Source of the DNA: Coriobacteriales bacterium
Lineage (GTDB): Bacteria; Actinomycetota; Coriobacteriia; Coriobacteriales; UBA8131
DNA: 64,000 nucleotides
Direction of reading: 5' to 3'
Assembly: GCA_031282405.1 (NCBI GenBank)
Contig: JAITDU010000048.1
Coordinates: 1 to 64,000 of the forward strand
The position numbers and the translations under genes were made by a program. Numbering within the stretch: position 1 is the first letter of the stretch; each line of letters opens with the position of its first letter. Below, piece by piece: positions 24,750-32,113 of this stretch. The notes below the pieces were generated by a model. It was not told the DNA's origin. It did no database searches and saw only the letters and a program-made list of their open reading frames with translations.

Positions 24750-25064
24750 TCAGGCACCGGGAGGCTTAGGAGCTCCGGGAGCACCTGGAGGCTTGGGAGC
24801 ACCAGGGGCACCAGGGGGCTTAGGAGCGCCGGGAGCACCTGGAGGCTTGGGAGCACCAGGGGCACCTGGAGGAGCCGGGGCACCAGGGGCGCCTCCGCCC
24901 ATAGCACCAGCTATCTTAGCCTTGTACTCCTCTTCGTACTTGCTTAAATCGGCTTTACAAAACGGGCATTTCTTCATGACAACGCCGCCGATTACCGCAA
25001 GTTTCTTACCACACTCTGGACATTCTGGATCGGGCAAGTCCACGCCCGCTGGCCTAAAACACAT
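24750..25064 (-). CDS. zinc-ribbon protein with Gly-Pro-Ala repeat tail
   Basis: 104 residues. The first 50 contain two Cys pairs, ECPECGKK and KKCPFCKADL, forming a zinc-ribbon. The rest is a collagen-like low-complexity tail of GAPGAPKPPGAP units, encoded by repeated DNA of about 27 nt per unit (24757-24890). ATG 25064 has GGGAG 5 nt upstream and a TGCTATAAT promoter 40 nt upstream. The tail may be a flexible linker or interaction surface. The function is unknown; it sits in the molybdoenzyme locus. Confidence 0.75.
   Translation of the reverse strand: MCFRPAGVDLPDPECPECGKKLAVIGGVVMKKCPFCKADLSKYEEEYKAKIAGAMGGGAPGAPAPPGAPGAPKPPGAPGAPKPPGAPGAPKPPGAPGAPKPPGA
24757..24890. repeat. in-frame GC-rich tandem repeats encoding the GAPGAPKPP tail
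   Basis: About five degenerate units of roughly 27 nt, combining GGAGCACC(A/T)GG and GGCTTRGGAGC blocks. Long identical stretches make copy number likely to vary between strains. Confidence 0.85.
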
Positions 25065-25103
25065 ACGTTCTCCCAACTAGGTTTACCTACTACTTACGCT
25101 CCT

Positions 25104-25109
25104 ATTATA
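25104..25109 (-). promoter_or_regulatory. extended -10 promoter of the zinc-ribbon gene
   Basis: On the minus strand TGCTATAAT gives a consensus -10 with the TGn extension, 40 nt before ATG 25064. No good -35 is present, as usual for extended -10 promoters. Confidence 0.6.
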
Positions 25110-25207
25110 GCACGACTTTCTGTTGGCCTATAGCCTAATCGGCAAACAGTCACTCAAGACACCCAGTTGTCTCTTTTTACGAATCAACCGGGGGGATCAA
25201 AGCCCGC

Positions 25208-25513
25208 TTAAGAGAGACCCGTGCCCTTGATGGCCTTTTCGTTCTTGGCTTTATCGCCCACCATCGCAGCTCCCTTGATAATCTCGCTTTCAGCCTCGTT
25301 ACCGCTGAGCCGAGTGGTCTGATAACCACGCATCGGCTTGATGTTGAATGCTTTCTTCGGTGGTACATAAAACACGCCGATCTTGCCCAGGCCGGATTTG
25401 TCTGTGCCAAGTGTGGCATAGACATCCTCCGGTGTCTTACCAGCCGCAAGCTGTTCATTGAGCCAAGTCTGCTGCTCTTCAGTGCTCAAATCAACAAATT
25501 CATCAAAAGTCAT
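25208..25513 (-). CDS. small protein with HTH-like N terminus
   Basis: 101 residues from ATG 25513 (GGAGGG about 8 nt upstream). The stretch WLNEQLAAGKTPEDVYATLG followed by TDKSGLGKIGVFYVPPKKAF has the spacing of short HTH proteins found in Firmicutes and actinobacteria. The C terminus is Lys/Gly/Ala-rich and looks unstructured. It follows the ferredoxin-like subunit by 123 nt on the same strand, so it may be a local regulator or an accessory protein. The family is not firmly recognised. Confidence 0.65.
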   Translation of the reverse strand: MTFDEFVDLSTEEQQTWLNEQLAAGKTPEDVYATLGTDKSGLGKIGVFYVPPKKAFNIKPMRGYQTTRLSGNEAESEIIKGAAMVGDKAKNEKAIKGTGLS

Positions 25514-25636
25514 AGCAGTACCCTCCTTCAAAATCCTAGTCGCGTCCATTGCCACGGGCCTAAACAGGCAATGTGTCAGCGGCAACGAACCTTGGTGGAT
25601 GGCCCCGCCTTGAGCGGGGCCATCGTCAAAATCCTG

Positions 25637-25990
25637 TTACGGCCTGATGATGCTTACTTTATGGCCAATCTCCTGAGCGCGCTTGGCAAGCTCATCGATG
25701 GGTCCATACTCAATGCAAAACGCCAGACAGTGATGCACGCACGACGGCTTCTTGCCAGCATCCAGACGGTCTGCGCACAAATCGCACAACGCCGTAGGAA
25801 CGGGAATATAATCCCAGTCCCAAGCATCCGGGTCATCCTCATCCAGATGATAGGGGCCTTTCTCCAAAACCACGATACCGGGCTTTTTGGCCAGGTCTGT
25901 CTTGAGGTGGTATTTGCAAGCCACCTCGCAGGTGTGGCAGTTGGAGCAGTACTTATAGTCAAACAAAAGACCATAGTTCTCGTATGCCAT
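25637..25990 (-). CDS. two-cluster ferredoxin-like electron-transfer subunit
   Basis: 117 residues. CSNCHTCEVACKYH supplies one [4Fe-4S] motif. CDLC, then SCVHHC with a further Cys (LAFC), supplies the second set. It resembles a shortened DmsB/NrfC-type subunit, which normally has four clusters and about 200 residues. It starts 29 nt after the molybdopterin enzyme with GGAGG upstream, so the two almost certainly form a complex. It carries no Tat or Sec signal, so the complex is cytoplasmic, and no membrane anchor of the DmsC type is encoded. Confidence 0.9.
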   Translation of the reverse strand: MAYENYGLLFDYKYCSNCHTCEVACKYHLKTDLAKKPGIVVLEKGPYHLDEDDPDAWDWDYIPVPTALCDLCADRLDAGKKPSCVHHCLAFCIEYGPIDELAKRAQEIGHKVSIIRP

Positions 25991-26019
25991 TTCATAACCT
26001 CCTTCTCAGGCGACTTGTC

Positions 26020-28521
26020 CTAGTACTGGACTTCCAAAGAAAGTCCACTCGGCGCGGGAATTACGCCATCCGCAACATAGGTCGGCTTGTTCTTCTGAGT
26101 TTCCAGGGCTGCGGCGACACCCGGTCTGTGCGTGCTGTGGTAGTCGAGTACACGCGCCGGATCGACACCTTCGTCGGCAACCAGTTCATCCAGATCCTTA
26201 ATGATGTCGTAGCTCTTCTTAACTTTCAAGCCATGCAGATCATCGACCTTCTTGATGGAACAGAACACGCTCTTCATCGGAGCGCCAAAGCCAAGACGAC
26301 CAATGTCAAAGTGCGGTACCAGGTTGTTAATATTGGACTTCCAAACGCCAAACAGGTTGGGCTCTTCACCGTCCTGCTCCGGATACCACCAGCCATGACG
26401 TGTGTGTACCACGCGCGGGTCGATGGTAACGACCAAGGTGGCTTTCTGACGTGCCCGACCAAACGGATTCTCGACCTCTACCCAGTCGCCCTCTTGGATG
26501 CCATAGGCGGCAGCCGTGTCGGGATGGATCTCGATGTCGGGATACTCGCGGAAGTGGCGCAGGTTCGGGAACATGCGATGCTCGGAGTGGAACGTATTGT
26601 ACTCACGAGCACCCGTGCACATCATAAGCGGATACTTGTCGGCCAACTCGGGATGGCTCACCGGGCTCCAACGTGGCTCCTCAAAGTAGGGCAGCGGATC
26701 CTCGCCCCACGCATCGAAGAGCGTGGAGTACAGCTCCACAAGACCGGTAACTGTATTAAAGCCGGGTTCGCCGTCGAAACGCAGCAGGCCCTTCTCATAC
26801 TTACGATACGTGAAACCGGGCTGATACAGACCAATGCGGCGCAACTCGTCAAAGTCAAAGCCTAACTCCGGCTCAGTCTGCTTGGAGAAGAAATCCGGCA
26901 CAAACTTATCGCGCGTATCGCCCTCAAAGACGTTCCAAGTCGAGGTGCCATCAGGGCCGGCGTTGTTCAGACGCTTGCCAAACTCGATGCAAATCTCGAC
27001 ATCGGACTTTGTCTCGCCGACGCGCAGCGCCTCATTCATTGCACCCAAAAAGACTGTGTTGCGGCCATAGTGGGTGATGACAATAGCGTCATGCTCGCAG
27101 ACGGTAGGCAGCGGCAAAAAGACATCGCCACAGGCCATGGCCGTGGGGGTCATGACGAGATCCTGGACCACAACGAACTCAGCCTTGAGGAAGGCATCAT
27201 GCCAACGGATCGGAGCTGCCGAGCAGGTCGGAGCCAAGAGGTTTGAGCTGTTGAACCACAGCATCTTGATCTCGTAGGGCTCACCGGTCTCCAGCACGTC
27301 GAGTGTGTAGTCCGGATGGGTTGTGGCCATAGCGTTAGACAGTGCCGGATACTCAGAGGAACCCAGGCGCTTGTCCCACAGATCGGGGGCCAGGTCCTTA
27401 CGGGTTTCCATACGCCACTTACCCAAAAGCGATGAGGGCGGGCCAACGCACAGACCACCGGGGATATCGATATTGCCGGTTATCGCCTGAAGGGCGATGG
27501 TGATGTGGCCGACCTGCGTGCCATTGGGGCTTTGGTCGACAGCCAGACCCCAAGCGATGGAGACAGGCTTCTCGGCCATGGCACGTGCGACTTTCTTGAT
27601 TTGCTCAACGGGGGCCCACGTTACCTCGGAGACGAGCTCCGGTGTGTACTGCAGGACGCGCTCCTTGAACTCGTCCCAGCCAAAGCACCATTTATCGATC
27701 CACTCCTGATCCTGGAGATTCTCGGTAACAATGACATTGGCGATGCCCAGACCGATGGCAGCGTCGGTGCCCGGCTTGATCTGCAGGTTCATGTTGCCTT
27801 CGCGCGCGCCGAGCCACGTAATACGCGGATCAATCATGATAATCTTGGAACCCAATTTCATCATATCGATAAGCGCGTGGCCAAACAGGCCGTCGCCGTT
27901 GGAGGCCAAGGGCATCTTGCCCCAGCAGACAACGTACTTGGGCAGTTCAAACTCGGGGTTGTCATAGCGATCCTCAAAGTAGCCGGCAAAGTCGATCTCG
28001 GGATAACCGGCACCGAGGATATAGTCGGTTATGGAGCACCGCGGTCCATAACAGGACCAACCGGACTGCGCATAACACACATTGGGGGTCTGCAGGGTCG
28101 AAAACGCCAGCGGGTAATAGTAGATGCACGCCTCGCGGCCCGTACCACCAAATACCAGAATCGACTCGGCACCATAGGTCTCCTTGAAATAGTTGACCTT
28201 ACCGCAGACCAGATCAAAAGTCTCGTCCCAGCTGATGCGTTCCCATTTGTCCTTGCCTCTGTCACTGGGATCACGCTTCATCGGATAGACGATACGCGAA
28301 GGGGAGTGCACTATCTCGGGGAAGTCCAACGCACGGATGCACAGGCGCCCCTGTGTAATAGCGTGTTCCTCGTCGCCTTCGACGTCAATCAACTTGCCGT
28401 CTTTGACCGTCAGCCACATACCACAGCCAACGGGGTGGTCGCCCGGGGGTGACCAGCAGGTGGTGCGAACACTGACGGAACCGTCAGGGTTCTCTTTCTT
28501 CCACTCTCTACTCATTGCCAT
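26020..28521 (-). CDS. molybdopterin (DMSO reductase family) oxidoreductase, catalytic subunit
   Basis: 833 residues binding a bis-MGD cofactor. The N terminus has C22, C33 and C61 (CWSPPGDHPVGCG, then GRLCIRA) of an Fe-S motif, with Asp at 28 where I expect another Cys. The probable Mo ligand region is SGWSCYGPRCS (about 143-153). The C-terminal dinucleotide domain starts at MMCTGAREYNTFHSEHR. No Tat signal is present, so it acts in the cytoplasm. Size and layout resemble the transhydroxylase/acetylene hydratase/catechol dehydroxylase branch more than respiratory reductases; that placement is inference. Neighbours are a ferredoxin subunit, a LuxR membrane regulator and two MFS carriers. ATG 28521 follows AAGGAGG. 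Confidence 0.92.
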   Translation of the reverse strand: MAMSREWKKENPDGSVSVRTTCWSPPGDHPVGCGMWLTVKDGKLIDVEGDEEHAITQGRLCIRALDFPEIVHSPSRIVYPMKRDPSDRGKDKWERISWDETFDLVCGKVNYFKETYGAESILVFGGTGREACIYYYPLAFSTLQTPNVCYAQSGWSCYGPRCSITDYILGAGYPEIDFAGYFEDRYDNPEFELPKYVVCWGKMPLASNGDGLFGHALIDMMKLGSKIIMIDPRITWLGAREGNMNLQIKPGTDAAIGLGIANVIVTENLQDQEWIDKWCFGWDEFKERVLQYTPELVSEVTWAPVEQIKKVARAMAEKPVSIAWGLAVDQSPNGTQVGHITIALQAITGNIDIPGGLCVGPPSSLLGKWRMETRKDLAPDLWDKRLGSSEYPALSNAMATTHPDYTLDVLETGEPYEIKMLWFNSSNLLAPTCSAAPIRWHDAFLKAEFVVVQDLVMTPTAMACGDVFLPLPTVCEHDAIVITHYGRNTVFLGAMNEALRVGETKSDVEICIEFGKRLNNAGPDGTSTWNVFEGDTRDKFVPDFFSKQTEPELGFDFDELRRIGLYQPGFTYRKYEKGLLRFDGEPGFNTVTGLVELYSTLFDAWGEDPLPYFEEPRWSPVSHPELADKYPLMMCTGAREYNTFHSEHRMFPNLRHFREYPDIEIHPDTAAAYGIQEGDWVEVENPFGRARQKATLVVTIDPRVVHTRHGWWYPEQDGEEPNLFGVWKSNINNLVPHFDIGRLGFGAPMKSVFCSIKKVDDLHGLKVKKSYDIIKDLDELVADEGVDPARVLDYHSTHRPGVAAALETQKNKPTYVADGVIPAPSGLSLEVQY

Positions 28522-28743
28522 AATGTTCCTCCTTCTAGGACTCTTCTGGACAATTACCTACCACTCTATTTCCTGGGTTCGTTGAGGCTAGCGCGCGCCT
28601 CGCCGAACACCTGAAATACCTTTTCCTTCCTCTCCAACTGCTCCAGCCTGAGAGGGGCGCATTACCAAACGGCACTGCGCTACGTTGGCTCACTCACCTG
28701 GACGAATCTTCTACAGGCTCCATAGACGAATCCATTTGTCTTG

Positions 28744-28781
28744 GGACAGCACCTGCCGAGCGAAGCAGACAGGTGCTGTCC
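28744..28781 (-). terminator. strong 12-bp hairpin after the small membrane protein gene
   Basis: GGACAGCACCTG and CAGGTGCTGTCC form a perfect 12-bp stem with a 14-nt loop, 33 nt past the stop of the small membrane gene. No T run follows. It may end or attenuate transcription from the MFS gene, leaving the molybdoenzyme with its own promoter. The remainder of 28522-28743 shows no further feature. Confidence 0.6.
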
Positions 28782-28813
28782 ACTTTATGCGTGTGAGCCG
28801 ATCGGTCTCAATC

Positions 28814-29023
28814 TTACTTCTTGTTGCCCTTGGCAATTTCTGCGCCGGCAAAAATAAAGAAGTGGATGAAGGGCAGAATCAAAGCCGCCGACATCATCGG
28901 CAAAGCATAAGGCTGCCGCGAAAAACCGGGAATAGCAATAGGACAAATAATGCAGGCGATCAACATGTAAGCCAAGATGAGCATCATCACCCAAAAAGCC
29001 ACATCATTCTCTTTCTTTTCCAT
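28814..29023 (-). CDS. small two-helix membrane protein
   Basis: 69 residues with two hydrophobic helices (about 8-30 and 42-62) and a charged start MEKKEND. ATG 29023 has GGAGGG about 5 nt upstream and lies 9 nt after the stop of the MFS carrier, so it is cotranscribed and may be a carrier accessory subunit, as in other symporters with small partners. No named family recognised. The C terminus is basic (AKGNKK), suggesting both ends are cytoplasmic. Confidence 0.72.
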   Translation of the reverse strand: MEKKENDVAFWVMMLILAYMLIACIICPIAIPGFSRQPYALPMMSAALILPFIHFFIFAGAEIAKGNKK

Positions 29024-29032
29024 GATCCCTCC

Positions 29033-30583
29033 TTAATCCGCTATAACTTCGGTCACGAGTGTATCAAGGTCCTTAGCGGCAGTCTCGCGACGCAGGAAGA
29101 CGAACGTGCAAAGCAGACCGATGGCCGCAGGAGCCAAAAGCAGGAACATGATCTGGTTCCAGTTGCCTGCAAAGACCGGCGTGATAGCACTAAAGACAAT
29201 AGGTGCCGCGGCACCGCCAAAGCGAGCAAAGGCCTGACACCAAGAAACCCCGGTATTGCGTACCTGGGTCGGATAGCTTTCTGGCATCAACGGCTGAACT
29301 CCCGTGATAGCGAAGTTCATCGCGAAACCGATGAAGAAGAACAGGAACATACTGTAAGCGAAAGCACCCGGACCGACGGTCAGCGCAAATATGATAACCG
29401 CAACCATCAAGAACAGCCAGGAGAAGATAAGTATCCTCTTCCTGCCGAACTTATCGGAAAGGAAGCCTACCGTGACGTTGGAGCATATAGCGGCAACGTT
29501 GTTAAAGGTCTGCATAGCCGAGGCATCAGCGGGAGTATAGCCAAAGCCCGTCATCATCGGCACCATCCAGGGGTTGAGGCCATAGACGAATACCTGACCG
29601 ATGAAGTACATGGTCCAGATAGCAGCTGTAGCCACAATGAATTTTTTGCTGAACAGAATCCTGGGGTTAGCACTGGGGACCTTGGGCGGAACGATCAGAT
29701 TTGCCGTGACCAGGTTGGCATCAACAGGCCGACCAGCGGACTTGGTCAACTCGGTAAGACGCTGGACAGCTTGATCCAGCCTGCCAGAGTTGGCATACCA
29801 GTGCGGGGTCTCTTTCATGAAGAGAGCCAGCAATATGCCATAGAGCACCGGCAATACACCGATCAGATAGGCCAGGCGCCAGTTCTGAGTCAGATTAGTC
29901 AGGGTCTCGCCCGATGAGCCGGTCAGATCATAGTTAGCGATCATCTCCGGAGAGGCAAACGGAATCGCTATCGGGTCGGGAATACCATTAAGGGTAGTAA
30001 CCACCAGACCGGCGACAACCCAGCCGCCGACCATAAAGGCCATACCAAACGTAACGAACACACCGCGATTCTTGGACGGAATGGTCTCCGAGAAGCAGGT
30101 GGTGACCACCGGAATACAAGAACCAACGCCCAAGCCAGCGATAACGCGCGTAACCGCATAAAACGCGAAATCCGTGGCATAGGCCTGTGGCAGCGTAAAA
30201 GCGCCGTAGAAGATGATGGCCAAGACGAGCATCTTCTTGCGACCGATACGATCAGATATGATACCACCGAGAGCGCCACCGATAACCATACCCAAAAGAC
30301 TCCAGGATGAAATCGAGCTACCCAGAGCCTGAAGCGCGGCGGCCGGCTTACCGGTTTGCGCGTTGAGGGCAACATCGACTATAGAATAATCGGCGCCACC
30401 ACCCAATAAAGAAAAATGTTGCAGCGTGTTGGCTACGCTCGATGTCGTCTGGCTGGCGACCATGAAGTCGTAGCCATCGAAAATCATCGCGAAGCCCAGG
30501 AAAAAGAACATGATCCACGTGAACTTGTTAATGCCGAGTCGGTCAATAACATCAGAAACGGTGAACTTTTGACCTTCAGACAT
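29033..30583 (-). CDS. MFS transporter, aromatic acid:H+ symporter-like
   Basis: 516 residues with 12 helices. The first helix contains FLGFAMIFDGYDFMVAS, with the Asp pattern of the aromatic acid:H+ symporter (AAHS) and related organic-acid symporters. GGALGGIISDRIGRKKMLV is the canonical loop 2-3 motif, and FLSDKFGRKRILIF the loop 8-9 copy. ATG 30583 directly follows GGAGGAGAG. Expected substrate is an aromatic or other organic acid, which fits supply of the neighbouring molybdoenzyme. The long N-terminal ORF extension to 30760 is not supported. Confidence 0.88.
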   Translation of the reverse strand: MSEGQKFTVSDVIDRLGINKFTWIMFFFLGFAMIFDGYDFMVASQTTSSVANTLQHFSLLGGGADYSIVDVALNAQTGKPAAALQALGSSISSWSLLGMVIGGALGGIISDRIGRKKMLVLAIIFYGAFTLPQAYATDFAFYAVTRVIAGLGVGSCIPVVTTCFSETIPSKNRGVFVTFGMAFMVGGWVVAGLVVTTLNGIPDPIAIPFASPEMIANYDLTGSSGETLTNLTQNWRLAYLIGVLPVLYGILLALFMKETPHWYANSGRLDQAVQRLTELTKSAGRPVDANLVTANLIVPPKVPSANPRILFSKKFIVATAAIWTMYFIGQVFVYGLNPWMVPMMTGFGYTPADASAMQTFNNVAAICSNVTVGFLSDKFGRKRILIFSWLFLMVAVIIFALTVGPGAFAYSMFLFFFIGFAMNFAITGVQPLMPESYPTQVRNTGVSWCQAFARFGGAAAPIVFSAITPVFAGNWNQIMFLLLAPAAIGLLCTFVFLRRETAAKDLDTLVTEVIAD

Positions 30584-30988
30584 CTCTCCTCCAATCTTTC
30601 GAACGACAAATAGGGGTCTTGCATCCGAAAAAACCTGCGTCATCCTGCTCATCAGGGCATGGACCGCGCTATCCAACCCGAGTGAGCCTTCTCCATCAGG
30701 CGCAGGGTAGAGCCTCTCCTCACCTCCCTGTATATCGAATAATTGAATACCATTACTCAAGCACGGAAAAGAGTACGCTGTACCAGAGGATGACTTGTCA
30801 TAATGTCATTATTATTGACCTCATACTCCCTCATAAGCATAAACATAATCTGGCTTCTTCCTGGTCACAAAAAGGGCTGTTTGAAAGGGAACACCAGAGT
30901 GTGAGATTTTGTCTGGGATTTTGTTAGCCAAGTCTACCTTTTTACCGCGTCAACCGCTGGTAAAGGCACGATTTGCTGGAACGGTCGT
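30584..30988. other. intergenic region between steA and the MFS gene
   Basis: 405 nt without a gene, AT-richer than its surroundings. ATGACTTGTCAT (30790-30801) is a short dyad, and TGTCAT is repeated just after it, so a regulator may bind here. On the minus strand TTGAGT followed after 18 nt by GATATA is a weak promoter candidate. The steA 3' side shows no clear terminator. Confidence 0.4.
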
Positions 30989-32113
30989 TTAGAGCCCCAG
31001 ATTGGCTCGGATATTCAACCACAGCAGATTGAAGGAGTCCCTGAGCGGCGCTGAGAGCGCAAAGATCGTGATGACCACAAGAGCAGCCGTGAGGGCCACA
31101 ATGATGACCTGCCAATACGACGGAGCTGCGCGATAGAGCTTGCTCACTCCTTTGGCGTCCACGAGTTTCGTGCCTATCTTCAAGCGCACAAGAAATGACG
31201 AGGCCATGCCGCTGCGCCCCTTATCCAGATACTCTATAAGATTCGAATGAGTGCCCAAAGCCACTATCAGTTCAGCTTTTTTCTCCCATGCTAAAAGCAA
31301 TGCCAGATCCTCGCTGGTCGAGGACAGTGGCCAGGTCACTGCCGAGAGTCCCAGCGATTCCAGGCGCGTGAGCGAGGGGCAGGTGCCGTCCTCATAGGCG
31401 TGACAGATGAGTTCGGCACCGCTGAGCAGAGCAGCGTCGCTTACCGAATCCATGTCGCCAATGATGATCTCGGGCACAAAGCCAGCCTCGATAATCGCGT
31501 CCGCGCCACCGTCAACACCAATCATTACAGGCTTGACCTCGCGGATATAGGGCCGCAGTGCTTGCAAGTCGCGCTGATACTCATAACCACGCACGACGAC
31601 CAGAGCCTGACGGCCGCGAATCGGAGTTTGAATATCCGGCACCCAAAGGTCATAGATGAGAGACACCGACTGTCGGTTAAGGTAGGCAACCGTATTTTGA
31701 ACAAACTGTTCCATCTCGCCTTCCATCGTCAGCTCGGCGGCCGTGATAAGTTGGGCGACCTGCGGGGCATCTAACACCGTACCGCGAGCTATGGTCTTAC
31801 CATCACAGCTGATCGTGCCATCGTCGTCAAGTTGGATCTCATCGCCATCCTGGATATTCGCAAACACCGCCTCGCCGACATCATCAATAAGAGGGATGTC
31901 GGCTTGTACCACTATGGTGGGGCCAACGTTGGGATAACGGCCGCTGATAGAAGTGCTCGCGTTGATGACGGCTTTAACCCGTGCGGCAACAAGGGAATCG
32001 GCCGAGATTCGATCGATGTCGACATGGTCGATAATCGCGATATTTTCCGGGCCCAGTCGTTTAACCAAGTCCTTAGTCTTTTTGCCCTTAAGGGCGATAC
32101 CGGATAGCGTCAT
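30989..32113 (-). CDS. steA: SteA-like protein (thiamin pyrophosphokinase-like domain)
   Basis: 374 residues. The N-terminal half matches the SteA family of actinobacteria; the middle resembles a thiamin pyrophosphokinase catalytic domain (VMIGVDGGADAIIEAG, IIGDMDSVSDAAL). One C-terminal membrane helix lies at about 333-355. In Corynebacterium, SteA with SteB takes part in cell separation at the septum. The typical partner steB is not present directly after it. The ATG overlaps the recN stop by 4 nt, matching the conserved nadK-recN-steA order. Confidence 0.87.
   Translation of the reverse strand: MTLSGIALKGKKTKDLVKRLGPENIAIIDHVDIDRISADSLVAARVKAVINASTSISGRYPNVGPTIVVQADIPLIDDVGEAVFANIQDGDEIQLDDDGTISCDGKTIARGTVLDAPQVAQLITAAELTMEGEMEQFVQNTVAYLNRQSVSLIYDLWVPDIQTPIRGRQALVVVRGYEYQRDLQALRPYIREVKPVMIGVDGGADAIIEAGFVPEIIIGDMDSVSDAALLSGAELICHAYEDGTCPSLTRLESLGLSAVTWPLSSTSEDLALLLAWEKKAELIVALGTHSNLIEYLDKGRSGMASSFLVRLKIGTKLVDAKGVSKLYRAAPSYWQVIIVALTAALVVITIFALSAPLRDSFNLLWLNIRANLGL

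Noticed and set aside
26020-28521. Periplasmic (Tat-exported) molybdoenzyme
   Set aside because: The N terminus MAMSREWKKENPDG lacks a twin-arginine signal or hydrophobic stretch.
28685-29917. 410-codon plus-strand open frame opposite the MFS carrier
   Set aside because: Antisense to a clear membrane protein; very hydrophilic, His/Arg/Gln-rich shadow sequence.
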